This document shows positions 35,701 to 46,347 of a DNA stretch of 64,000 bases, piece by piece (position 1 is the first letter of the stretch; each line of letters starts with the position of its first letter). The notes below the pieces were generated by a model that saw only the letters and a program-made list of their open reading frames with translations, had not been told where the DNA came from and did not search any database. This stretch comes from Nectonema munidae (lineage: Eukaryota > Nematomorpha > Nectonematoida > Nectonematidae), in the NCBI GenBank assembly GCA_030549495.1, contig JAUIRK010000242.1:203574-267573 (forward strand). The letters run 5' to 3'. Made by a program: the position numbers and the translations under genes.

Positions 35701-38700
35701 CAATCAACATTACAAACTTCTTTTTCTAGCTTTCTTAATTTAAAGTTTTCATATGCGTCAACTTCAAACTCTTTACAAGGTGCAAATGAGTTATTCATTC
35801 CTTCAATGTCATTCTTAATTTTTTAAAGTTTGAATTGTTGCATTTATGAACAACAATGTATTAAATATTGGAATGATTGAGTTAGTATTTTGATCATTTG
35901 AGATGGTGGCTTGGGTTTATAATTTTTTTACTTCGATTTGAAATTTGACATAAACATAATGAAGAGATTGCTGTCTTATTTGTTTTCCTGCCTTTTAGAT
36001 TCTACTACAACATATTTTACTATCTCTCGTCTAAATTCCTCGGAATAAAATACGAAGTTGAGGGAGAAGAAAATTTGCATTTACACGACTCTTTTGTGAT
36101 CATTAGCAATCATCAAAGTGCTCTGGATTTGATAAGTATTTCTTACTTTTTATATCAATCTAAAACTTTCGTGCACTTATCTAGCAATATTTTAATTTTA
36201 ATATCAAAAGTCTTTTCATCTTTTTTCAACAGGTAAAACACTAAGATGAGGAATTATTGCGTTTTTTAAGGTCAAGGCACCATATGGCCGGATAACTGCA
36301 CAACAATAGCGAAAAAAGAACTAAGATACGCAGGCTCTTTAGCACTTTTAGCTTTTGCCACAGGAATCGTCTTCATAGATAGAAAATGCAAGGAAGAAGC
36401 CACCACAGCACTCAATAAATTTGCTCTTCGTTTGAAGCTGGAAAAAGTAATTTCCTTTTTCGCACTAACTTTGATTCGTATCCCATTGGCAGTGAAGAAG
36501 TTTCCGAATTCCCAAAAATAACTCTTGCTCCATAATTATATACAGCAGCGTATTTAAGAAGATTTTACAGCCCAAAATTTTTTTTTATTTTTAGTTTGCT
36601 ATTTATACACAAATGATACGACATAATCGAGGGTGCTTGTGTACCGTTATGTTTAGTTTATCTTGAAAATTAATCTTAAATTTTTTGTGTCACTAAAAAA
36701 GTTAATGTCCAAATAGGGTACTTTGTAATGGTATACAACTATATTATTGTTATATAATCGATCTTTATTACTTTATTTAGCATACTGGATCTTTATACGA
36801 CTAAAGTTAATGTGGAAGTTTTCAAAGATTTTGATAGCTAATTTTTAGAAGTATATATTTTCCGATAGAAATAATATTGATTAAGATAAATATTATGAAA
36901 GTTTCCTTAATGTTACAGATTTCTTTATATATGATTTAAGTATAGAGAAAGAAAAAATTTTAAGATCAATGTATTTTTAACGATAAAGATCAAGTATATC
37001 AAATAAAAATAAATTTGAACAATCTAATGAAAAATTGATACATTCCTGAAAGTCGTTAATATACTATTATTCGCTAAAATATTTACACGATCCTGTGAAA
37101 GACAGAAAGAAACATTAGTGCTGCGCCATACTCATTTGAAAGCCCTTCTATGAATATATTGTAATTTTGTACAATCGTTGTGTCAATCATTACCAATTGG
37201 ATGTGATGCCGCCTGGCTTTGCTATCACAAGGTCTTTCGTTCAAATTCCTCATAGTGTTCGATACAAGAAATTCGATTGTTCTTTCTCAATGAAAACAGC
37301 CATTATACACCCTTCCCAATATAAAGGCATATCATCATCCCTTTATTTCATTTATGGTTTTTTTTAGAAATTTGAGCCCAATACATCTATTTCAGTGTTT
37401 TTTTTTAAATTTTTTTCTACTTATTAAATAAAATTAAATCTTTCGTTCAATTGCCTCACAATAAATAGTGGATCTATTTTACTCACTCTTTGCCGAAAAT
37501 CAAATTGCATACCGTCTAATGCTACGATCTTTCGAAGTCTTTTTTCCAAAGTTCTTTCAACAATTTTAAAACCATGGTCTAGTAGTGGCTTTACAGCTCT
37601 ATATGAATCACATTCTAAAGCATCACTTTTCCCTTTAAAAATGGGAACTAACTCGATATAATACCATTCAGTTGGAAGCCCTTCTTTTCTCATAAACTTG
37701 TCACATGCTTCTTTTATCACAAGTTCCCCAATTCCCTCTGTTGCAATTATCTTTTCTGTCGTCAATTCAATTCACTAGGACCAACCGCTTTACTATTTAC
37801 TACTTTTAGCTTGCATTATAGCCAATCTAATTTCTTCAATGTGAAGCTTTTCTAACTTTCCTTCTACATTTCTACAACCTTCTTAGCTTTCTTCATATTC
37901 CAATCATTTTCGATGTTTCAAATTTTGTCAAAGTAAACTCTAGTCTCCATCTATCAATAACTTCCTCTTCATTCTCCACAATTTCTCCATCTTCTCTTTT
38001 GATCCAAAGAGGATTTATCAAGTTTCCTTTGTCTAGCTATTTTAAACTTCAACTTTCAAGATCTTTTAAAAGTTCTCCAAACTTTACAACTTTTTCCATT
38101 CTAATCTCTCTTTTTGCTTCTTTTTCGCCTCTTTATATTCCTTGCATAACTCCTTCTTCTCTTCAAGCAGTTTTTCGTTTTTCAATTTCCTATACCAATA
38201 TCTTTTGTTTTTTTTTATAACTTCTACCTTTTTACTCCACCATTCTTTTCCTATCTACGTGTTTCTTTCTTCCTAAAACCTCCTCTCCACTCCATTGATC
38301 GCTTTCAAATTCTTTTGTCATAGGCTATTTTCTGCGATTTTTCGTTCGCATATCTTTCTAATTTACTTTCTACCTCATTCCTTTATATATGAAGTAAGTA
38401 TAGAGAAAGAAATGTAGACAATTATTCTCAGATCAGTGTATTTTTAACGATAAAGATCAAATAAAAATAAATTTTGAACAATCAAATGAAAAATTGATAA
38501 ATCCCTGAAAGTCAATATATTATTATTCGCAAAAATATGTTATAGAAAAAATAGAGATCTTTGAATTTTTTGATTCCCAAAATTTTGGTATTTTTAAGAG
38601 AAGATGTAAATCTGATGCTGAAGTTGACCCATAAATTAAAGGAAAATTAAAATAAAATTCAAAAAGTAATATAATTTATTGGGAGCCAGTTTTCAACTTC

Positions 38701-40124
38701 TACCCTACTCATTAGTGTAGTGGTTTGATAAAGCCGAGTGTCGGCGAAAATTCACCGTTTTAAATCCCGTGCCCAATAAATTATATTACCTTTTGAATTT
38801 TATTTTAAGAGAAGAAGATAGAAAATTCTGCGAGCCTTTAATAACCAAAAAGTTTTATAAATACTAAATTCTAGGATTGGAAAGACGGTTAAGTAAAAAA
38901 TAAGTAAACGTGGAATGAAAAGATGTGATTTTCTAAGTTTGGATGAGAGGCATGTTTTGACTCCTTTTCTGAACAATGGACCACCAGTGACTGACGAATA
39001 TTCAAAAGGAAGAGCAGGCGAATTGATGACGCTAAACACTTTATTCTTATATTTGTATTTTGCAGTTGAAGTTATGGGTATTTGTTGAAGGAACGCGAAA
39101 TATGGGTTCTCAATTCCTGCCTTTTAAAAAAGGCGCCTTTCACATGGCTATAAACGCTCAAGTAAATAACTTTTTTTTTCACTCAACTCTTTTGTACCCT
39201 TTCTTCTCTAACTTTGATTGATCATTACAAAAGGATTTCCATTCACTTTATAAATAGTGTCTGTTGTGAACACCGTGATTATAGGGGGAGGGGGTGAAAA
39301 AGCTCTCCACTATTCATTTTTCTTTTTTATATCATTAAAAGACTTGTCTGGCTTGTGAGTAGACTTTCCACATTGCCTGGCTTGTTTTGCGGTTGAGTTT
39401 CGGCCAGAAATTCCTTTAAAATAAATTTAAAAAGTTTCCCTCCCCCCTCTAAAATTTTAACGATATGCCCCCTAGTTGTGAAGTGAAAAATGATGGATTT
39501 TGTAAAAAATAAAACAAAGTTGCTAACCATCATTAAATCATTATTGCTCTAGGAATCTAGAATAAGAAATTCTTGTATGGGATATTTATCTGAAAATTAT
39601 AATTCTCCTTGAATAAGAAAGCGTATAAAATATAGATAATAATTTGAACGTGTGGCGATATCAGAATTAATTTCAGTAATATCAAACGAAACATTCAAAA
39701 TTCGAAGATAAACATCAAACTTAAAGCTCACCGGAAAGGAAAGTCTGTGGATTTTTTTTATTCCGAAAGTAAATACATTTTATAAGTTAGGTCCGACGTT
39801 TCTTTGAAACTATATCTTCTAATCGGGCGTTTCCTTTAACTAATGTCTTCTAGTATCTTCTTTTTTTTTTAGGTTCCTCTCGTACCTGTTATTATTTCTT
39901 CGTATTCTCCCTTTTACAATTCTGAACAAAATATTTTTAAGAGGGGTAAACGTTAGATCTCATTTTTGCTTTTACCGTTATACAGTATTTTTGTTGTAGG
40001 TTCTGTTAAAGTTAAGTGTCTCGCTCCTATCGTAACAAATCCCTTATCTACGGTCGATGATTTGATGAAGACTTCTCGAGAAAACATGCTTCTCGAATGG
40101 AATAAAATGTGTAAAAATGAATAA
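32596..40124 (+). CDS. AGPAT: 1-acyl-sn-glycerol-3-phosphate acyltransferase (AGPAT1/2 type), complete
   Basis: Exons 32596-32765, 35999-36135, 36271-36446, 39066-39161, 39873-39945 and 40000-40124 total 777 bases, 258 residues plus TAA. Every intron phase closes (2,1,0,0,1). The enzyme converts lysophosphatidic acid to phosphatidic acid at the ER membrane. Residues 1-57 hold two hydrophobic segments. Motif I is NHQSALD (catalytic His and Asp). Then come [18 protein letters not shown] and motif [10 protein letters not shown]. Motif III reads FVEGTRN, with Val where the family has Pro. Motif IV lies in [11 protein letters not shown]. The C-terminus [10 protein letters not shown] aligns with QVRVLPPVPT of human AGPAT1, and spacing matches almost residue for residue. 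Human AGPAT1/2 are 278-283 aa, so this is slightly short, mainly at the N-terminus. Introns hold a solo LTR, SINEs and a LINE fragment. Confidence 0.92.
33507..33652 (-). mobile_element. tRNA-derived SINE, family C, copy 2 (diverged)
   Basis: Minus-strand copy in AGPAT intron 1. It contains GGGTTCGATTTCTC and GAAAATACACCCACGGTACC, corresponding to family C but with many substitutions, so it is older than the copy at 32171. Confidence 0.7.
34708..35152. mobile_element. Solo LTR, probably BEL/Pao type
   Basis: A 445-bp segment begins TGTAACATTATCC and ends CTCAACGTAACA, flanked by the direct 5-bp repeat CTTGC at 34703-34707 and 35153-35157. The ends resemble those of the BEL/Pao LTRs at 46012 and 51731 (TGTAACATAAT and CGCGTAACA when read on their coding strand). 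It contains an internal tandem repeat. Only the LTR remains, the usual result of recombination between the two LTRs of an old insertion. It lies in AGPAT intron 1. Confidence 0.75.
34924..35105 (+). repeat. Three-copy tandem repeat inside the solo LTR
   Basis: Units of about 50-65 bp carry CACCGTCATCAACAAAGGCT, ATCAATGAGCCAAGAAG and GATTGAAGACCTCTGC. They are imperfect through small indels. Confidence 0.75.
35606..35998 (+). other. End of AGPAT intron 1
   Basis: AT-rich. A 76-codon frame at 35596-35826 has no recognisable family and lies in intron. Confidence 0.5.
35999..36135 (+). CDS. AGPAT: AGPAT exon 2: motif I
   Basis: Acceptor CCTTTTAG at 35991-35998. Encodes [20 protein letters not shown] and [13 protein letters not shown], which holds the NHx4D catalytic pair. 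Ends in phase 1 before GTATTT. Confidence 0.92.
36271..36446 (+). CDS. AGPAT: AGPAT exon 3: motif II
   Basis: Acceptor TTTTTTAAG at 36262-36270. Two bases plus A of exon 2 give Ser. Encodes [18 protein letters not shown] and [12 protein letters not shown]. Phase-0 end at GTAATT. The preceding intron is 135 bp. Confidence 0.92.
36923..37083 (+). repeat. Direct repeat, left copy, flanking a SINE and LINE block
   Basis: About 160 bp (CTTTATATATGA...AAGTATAGAGAAAG, TTTTTAACGATAAAGATCAA, CCTGAAAGTC...TATTATTCGC), repeated with small changes at 38381-38538 in the same orientation. Confidence 0.8.
37157..37335 (+). mobile_element. tRNA-derived SINE, family C, strongly diverged copy
   Basis: TCTTTCGTTCAAATTCC is B-box-like. 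CATAGTGTTCGATACAAG and TTTCTCAATGAAAACAGCC correspond to CATAGTTCGATACAAG and CTTGATGAAAACACCCC of the 54981 copy. Lies in AGPAT intron 3. Confidence 0.55.
37424..38380 (-). mobile_element. LINE fragment (reverse transcriptase N-terminal part)
   Basis: The minus-strand frame at 37424-37765 reads [20 protein letters not shown], then [15 protein letters not shown] and FIVRQLNE. This follows the non-LTR RT pattern LVPIYKGKGDxxxCxSYRGI ... MQFGF ... TTDAIFIVRQL. Upstream on the same strand to about 38380 the DNA carries frame-broken lysine-rich linker sequence ([17 protein letters not shown]) of the same type of element. It is 5' and 3' truncated and inactive. It is the same clade as the LINE at 45240-53200, antisense to AGPAT within intron 3. 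Confidence 0.8.
38381..38538 (+). repeat. Direct repeat, right copy
   Basis: Second copy of 36923-37083. It abuts the end of the LINE fragment exactly within the resolution of this reading. Confidence 0.8.
38649..38806. repeat. Inverted repeat with a tRNA-like core
   Basis: Arms of about 36 bp (AAAATAAAATTC...TAATATAATTTATTGGG and its inverse ending near 38806) differ by a single base. Between them lies a 75-bp core with A-box-like TTAGTGTAGTGG and B-box-like GTTTTAAATCCC. It could be a SINE-bearing foldback or a MITE. Confidence 0.8.
39066..39161 (+). CDS. AGPAT: AGPAT exon 4: motif III
   Basis: 32 codons between TTTTGCAG and [21 protein letters not shown] then [16 protein letters not shown] aligns with VRVWVFPEGTRNHNGS and MLPFKRGAFHLAVQAQ. 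The Pro of FPEGTR is replaced by Val. Confidence 0.92.
39162..39872 (+). other. AGPAT intron 4
   Basis: Contains G- and C-rich tracts (near 39283-39297 and 39440-39472) in roughly inverted arrangement, like worn ends of a short element. No gene. Confidence 0.45.
39873..39945 (+). CDS. AGPAT: AGPAT exon 5: motif IV
   Basis: Long pyrimidine acceptor [31 protein letters not shown] aligns with VPIVPIVMSSYQDFYCKKE. Phase-1 end before GTAAAC. Confidence 0.92.
40000..40124 (+). CDS. AGPAT: AGPAT exon 6: C-terminus and stop
   Basis: Follows a 54-bp intron (39946-39999) that ends TTGTTGTAG. Completes Gly, then [20 protein letters not shown]. Ends ...EWNKMCKNE and TAA at 40122-40124. Confidence 0.9.
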
Positions 40125-40262
40125 CATTTTTGTTCCTCCCTTTTCCTTGGCACGATATCAAAGTAAAATGTGGAACCTCCGAAAATTTTTAATGGACTAA
40201 TGGAAGTGGGTGTTATTTTTTTTTTAACAGTTTGCATCATTTATGAATTTTCTCAAGTATCC

Positions 40263-40268
40263 AATAAA
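40263..40268 (+). terminator. Candidate polyadenylation signal of AGPAT
   Basis: AATAAA about 140 bases after the stop codon, in AT-rich DNA. Position is plausible; chance occurrence is possible in such sequence. Confidence 0.4.
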
Positions 40269-42885
40269 AGTCTTAAGATTTTTTTCAACTGTAAAAAAAT
40301 TCATTTCAAATAAAATACTATTAAGCGTGATAATCTACTATTACCAAAATTTATTTTTGAAAGGTGAACCTGAATTTTGGTGTTGATTAATTTTGTTGGA
40401 ACAGCGGCGTCACACTGGTCTTCATCAAGACGCTGAACTATTATCATTTCAAATAAAATATATGAAAATTAATTTTCCTTTGACTTCAAGTTGTAAATTT
40501 GTAATTACTTTTGTGTTTCCCATATAATATTTTATTTGATAACTACATGATTTTCTAGAATGTCGAGACATAACTAAATTAAGTTCTTAATAAAGTCTTT
40601 TATCTTCGTTTTTAGAAACTGAACTAATTTTTATTTTAATGTTATATCTTAAATGATATTAAATTTTTATTTAATATAAAAAAGTAATGAAGACTACGTG
40701 TAATTTCATTAACAATAAATTCATCTTTTGAAAAAACAAAATATTTTGATTTATTGTGATTTGCTATGTTAAAAAAATTTAGTAATTTGATTACTTGTGA
40801 TCTGCTATATGTTAAATTTAGTGATAAAATATTGTAAAAACATGATTTGAAAATTATAAAATCAAAATTACAGATTCCTCTCTTCTCCTTTTTGACATAT
40901 GTTTTTCAGCTAAACAACTACAGCTATGACCAACATTAAGTTTTTATTATAGAAAATTTTTTTTCCTTCTACTCTGCCTTAATTTTAAAATGGTGGATGT
41001 TGATTTATGTTCTAGCAAAGTACAATATTCTAAAAAATTTCTTCTTAAGCACAAGTACTCCTACAAACACTTCTCTTATAAAAAAATATCAAATTATCTG
41101 AAAAAATATTTTTATCCTATATACGCCTACACTTTTCCTAAACATCCGTTTATTGTTCTGCTTCACCAATTTCCTTTTTTTGCTCGTCTCAAATACCACA
41201 ATTTAGTAAGGATGCCATTCGTCAGCAAACATGGATTTTTTTTATAAAACTAATGAAGCAAGATCGTTCCAGTCATCCAGCCAAATACTATCTAATTTTT
41301 ATGGTCAAAAGATACTCATATAAAAAAGATTACTTTAAGAAACTAACCAACTGTTTGAAAAAACATTTTTACCCTATCTACTATCACTCCTTTCCTAAAG
41401 TAAGAAAAAAGAACCATGTCCTCCCTTTCACAGTTTAAAAAATCCTTGTTTGCCGATCTCATTCTATGATTACAACAACTCCTCTTTTGTTTTGGATATT
41501 GTGTTCCTGCTTGAATACCATTTATTTTTTCCTCACAGTGTCCATACACTAACATGTTATATTCATTTTCGATTATATACATCATGTTTAATTAACAATA
41601 AATTGAATTGATATTAAAAAACGACAAACTTGGTATCGATGAATAAAGGTTAAAATTTTCAAAAAAAATATTATTTATCAATAAAAAAAACTTTCACTAA
41701 CGTAAAATCAGGCAAATACGTTAAGATTTATTAAAGCATATTAGAAAAATCAATAAATTAAAAATGAAAAATTTAAGCGTGATTTAAATTGAAGAATTTT
41801 TTTTGTATGATGTTCTTTTAGATATTCACATGAAAACCAACTATACATTTCTTTGCTTGACATGTGCATAAGCGCCATCTTTTTTTGTTATAGATGTTAA
41901 CGCAAATAAAATTTAAACAATGGTCTTCTAAAAGTAGATGGGACTGCTGTCTATGAATAAGACAATCGTGGGTAATAATCATGTCAATTATATGAAACTT
42001 GATTGACAAATATCATCCTTCTTTCTTATAAAAATTCAATGGATATGAGACAGAGTGAGCTATCTTTTGTTCAGGTAAATTTATCCAAGACGCAAATGCA
42101 TTTATTATATGTTTTGAAATTTTAGGTTATTTCGCCACCAATTTTTTCCTCTGCTGTTGAGTAGCTTATATATTTTTTCAACTATTGAAAACTATGGATG
42201 CTTCTACTTATAATCCATCAAAATATTTATCAATAAACGGCTTCTTAAACTGACATCTTTTCCTTTTGAGCAAATTTTATGACAAATGATTTTTATCATA
42301 ACCCGCTTTGTCTAACAATTTCAATTGATAGAAGGATGAATAACACTGTTCTGACACCTCAAAGATCTTCCAAAACTTAGATAATCAAAATCTCTATTAA
42401 AGGGTCAAACGTTTGTAACTGTGCCGTTAATTGCGTTAGATAAATTCTTCTATTAGATAAAACTAATTTCATATACGCTCCCTATTATTTACAGGTGTTG
42501 ATAAAATTTTTACTTTTCTGCGATGTCGTATATTGAACTTACACTCTGTCTTTAACCCATGAAATACATGTTTTAGTTAACCCGTTAAAGGTTTTTAAAT
42601 TTAAAATTTTTAAACTTTTAAAAAGTTTTTTTAGATTATCTTTCTCTCAAAATAAATATTTATTGTTTTTTAACTTCAGTATTTTCAATATCAAGGATAA
42701 GGCATCTCAAAAGAATATTTTTTATGAATATTAGTTCTAAATAATGCAATATACTATAAAAAATTATTTACGCTTTCAAAGCAAGAAAAATATTTTTTTA
42801 TCTAAAAATTACAAAATATTTAATTTTTTAAAACTAAATTTTTATAAAATATGGAAACTAAAAAAGAATATAATTTTAAATAAAA
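40269..42885. other. AT-rich DNA with two diverged repeated open segments
   Basis: The + strand frames at 40990-41247 and 41253-41438 share a pattern: KKISNYLKKYFYPIYAYTFP versus KKLTNCLKKHFYPIYYHSFP. This suggests an old local duplication. No protein family is recognised, and no splice structure could be supported. Confidence 0.35.
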
Positions 42886-43036
42886 TGGTTTTTGGGGTGT
42901 ACAACAGTTCAAGGTCAGGGGTTCGATTCCAAAGGCTTCCGACTCTTAAAAACAAAATCACAAACTGTGATTAGCCATCTCACACATAATGTAAGCATAT
43001 AGCCTTACGGCTGAAAGTGCTTTGATACCTCGAAAC
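42886..43036 (+). mobile_element. tRNA-derived SINE, family D, copy 1
   Basis: B box GGGGTTCGATTCC. The body TGTGATTAGCCATCT...TATAGCCTTACGGCTGAAAG...CTTTGATACCTC is shared in inverse with 53653-53820. Confidence 0.7.
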
Positions 43037-44885
43037 AACAAAGATGATAGCTTTTAAAACTATATTAAATTTTTAATTTTAAGATTTTTTTTTCTTAAAA
43101 TACCCTGATTGTCAAAATAAAATCTTTCAAAATATATTTAAAAAAAATTAATTTCTAATAAATGATTTTATAAGTGAAAATGACATAGAGATATCTTTTC
43201 CTTAATTTTCATTTTGCTCTTTTTTTTTAAATATCTTCATTTTTTGTATTGATAAGTAAGACTATTTTTTAATATGTTTAAATAATACGATGATAATATT
43301 TTGCAATGAATAGTGAAGTATGCAGAAAATAAAGTGAAAGAAGACAAAAAGTTTAGATTTATCTTTGGAGCGCCATCAAACTTTTTTTTAATAGAACTCG
43401 ACAAATCATATTGGCAAAGAACCATATGAAATTTTTAAGTTTTTTTAACAGCTGAAATATCCAAAATCTATATCTAAAAGGGGATAAAAATCATCCTAAT
43501 TTTGGGATAAGTATAGTGAAATATTACAGTTTTTAAGTTTGATATCTGAATGGTATTAACGTTTTCCCTTTAGAAAATGATTGTTGCTCCTTAATGATTT
43601 GTCTTTTACTCAAATTTTCCCAAAAAAGTCTAGAGACCAATTAAAAAAGTAAGAAGGTACATTCATCTTGCTTGCAATCCTTTAATTCAAACTTTTTTGG
43701 ATATGTGTTGGAAAATTAATGACAACTGTTTAGAATTTACCATTAGCTTTTTTCATAAAAGATTAGTACCAAACAGAGGTATTCACAGCATCAAATAATT
43801 TATAAAAAAAAATAACAAGTTCAATTTCGTTATGGAATTTGGATGTTATACGCTACTGGTGGTTTTCCGTATAATTTTTCAAAATACTGTCTAAAAGATT
43901 ACTTGTATTCTTGCTCCAAATGTCAAGGCTTCTACTAAACTAAATATCAACGCCATCAAAAAAAAATTACATAATTATTACACCTCGTCAATCAACCAGT
44001 CAACACACTTCAGGCATTATAACGAATCAAAATTTAAAATTAAACAAAACCACAATCTCAAACTACACACACGAGTAATGACAGAAGAGATTAAACAAAC
44101 CGAGTAGGCCTGATCACAAACATCAAAAATATAAAATTTACTGAAATTCTCATCCAAGACCTAAACTTATTCACAGAAAATCAAATCACCTAAACAACAC
44201 TTAACAAAAAATAGTTCAGAAAACACCCCAATGATATTGTTAACCAAGGTACCAAAGAAATTTCTAAAAACTATTGTTATTATAACAGCCGACATCAAGA
44301 AAGACTCAAAATTTTGATTATCCATACTTTTACCCTTAACCGAGTAGAGACCATTTGAGACATTATTTAAAACTGAGTGATGATCAATATTGACAGCCAT
44401 ACCATCCTTTACACAATACTCAGTGACCCCATAGCAAAAGCAAACATCTCGCGATATCACTTCAAACATCAAAATAACAAAAGCCAAATGTCTCACATTC
44501 CAAATATATATTGAATATAAGATAAACCTGAATTATTCAAATGTAATTATAAAACAACCTGAATTTTTGTTTATAGTCCTAATGTATAGTATTTTTCCCA
44601 TGAAGTAGGATGATAGTTCTCATGCTACCTTAATAAGCAATTATTATGGCTTATCACGAAATACCAAAATTTAACGAAGAGTGAAATCTGAAAAAAACTA
44701 GATTCACAAACATTTATTTTGAAAATTTATGACAAACATCGGTTGAGTAGATTAATGTGACATTTTCTTTCATCTTACAGACCAATATTGAGATTTAAAA
44801 TGAAGTGGTAGAATCTCTTTTCTTATATAATAAATTAATTTGTTGCTGCTTCATTTAGATTTTATAAAACATAAATCCTTCTTAA
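43037..44885. other. AT-rich spacer
   Basis: No gene supported. A 109-codon minus-strand frame at 44167-44496 starts with a hydrophobic segment but matches nothing known to me. Confidence 0.4.
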
Positions 44886-45000
44886 CCCAATGTTCCCATT
44901 TGGGAACAAGTAATTTCATCTTCGACTGCTTTTTTCAATGACTTTGAATATAAATCGTCTGCGTTTTTTTAAATATCGTCTGATTTCTATGGTAAATGGG
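44886..45000 (+). mobile_element. piggyBac-type MITE, copy 2
   Basis: Begins CCCAATGTTCCCATTTGGGA, ends GGTAAATGGG, and is flanked by TTAA at 44882-44885 and 45001-45004. The interior is shared with the copies at 20049 and 56682. Confidence 0.8.
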
Positions 45001-46011
45001 TTAAAGTATGAATCAATTCGGATTTTGAAAAGAAGTAGTAAAAACTAATGATGAATAAAAAGAAAATGTTTCAGTATGGTTAACTAACTAATTTAGTTAT
45101 TTTTGACACCCTAAATATGAAAGGCTTTATTTTTTTACTATATGTGTTATAAAAAAAGACATGAAAATTGTTGAGAACCGGTGAGATGCTGATGGCAATA
45201 AAACTAAAAGTCGAAAAGGAAATATTAACAATTAAATCTTCTTACGACCGCAAACTGGGTGTAAATAAGATGAAAAGGAAGAGTTTATGATAAATTTTGA
45301 GGATATGATATGATATTTTGGGGAAAATGAGAAACAGATTATAAGTGGAGAATGGAATGATCATGTGGAAAAGGAAGCTGATGGTTACAAAAAGGTACAC
45401 GGAGGCTTCGGATAGGTAAAAATAACTAAAAAAGACAAAATATTTTAGAGATAGCCGAAAGAAGTGAACTTTTGATATATAGCACAAATTACAAAAAAAA
45501 AATATCATATCATAACATATACCAGTATATGGAAAAAGATTCAGATTGATTATATTCTGACAAAAGAAAAAAGCAAAAAAATTAAAGGAATGCAAAGTCA
45601 TTCTTAACAGTGATGTAATGAGTGATTATGTGGATTAACATTGAAAAATTGGGAAGATACACGACATGGAAATTGAAGGAACCTGGACTAAAATGGGAAT
45701 ATAGAGAGAGTAAAGAATTTCGATGGATTGGAAAAGGGAATGATAGTTATAATTTTCAAAAATAATGGGGATATTATGATGTGTGCTAATTTCCGAAGAT
45801 CAAAAATTATGGGAAAAATATTAGATACATGAATTCGTTCAATAGTAAAAATCGGTCCAAAGAATTTGGCTTTATGCGAGGAAAGAGTACGACAGACGCT
45901 ATCTTTCTCGTCAGGCAATTGATAGAGAAAAAAAGGAAACTTGGCACTTATTTGCAGTTATTTGACTTGGAGAAAGCGTATTACTGTGTTTCTAGAAAAA
46001 TAGTGTACTGG

Positions 46012-46347
46012 TGTTACGCGAATTGTAGCGTAGTTATGAATTTATTAAACAAAAAAGAAAATGCAGGAATCTTGGATGACGTTTCCAGGGCTCTTTGTCT
46101 AGCCTTACTTTAGAAATATTGCTTCCAAGAAGTTTTTCCCATGTATATTGCTTGAAACTGTTAGGTTGTAAATCGTCTCTTTGGACACGATGCAAAGTTG
46201 CAAGGTCTTATTGTAAAAAGAAGTGTGGCTTAGATAGGATAAAAGTACAGCATTGTGATAGTGTAAATTAGCATGATATAAATAAAATAGATTTAACATT
46301 TATTTGCATAAAATATAATAAAAACAATTAACATATATTATGTTACA
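46012..46347 (-). repeat. BEL/Pao LTR (3' LTR of the element)
   Basis: 336 bp, beginning TGTTACGCGAATTG and ending TATTATGTTACA on the + strand. Roughly 97-98% identical in aligned parts to 51731-52120 by eye. Confidence 0.9.

Noticed and set aside
44167-44496. 109-codon minus-strand ORF with signal-like start
   Set aside because: No family match, no splice partners, AT-rich context; cannot be told from a chance frame.
45242-45601. 119-codon hydrophobic minus-strand ORF
   Set aside because: Antisense shadow of the lysine-rich LINE coding region.
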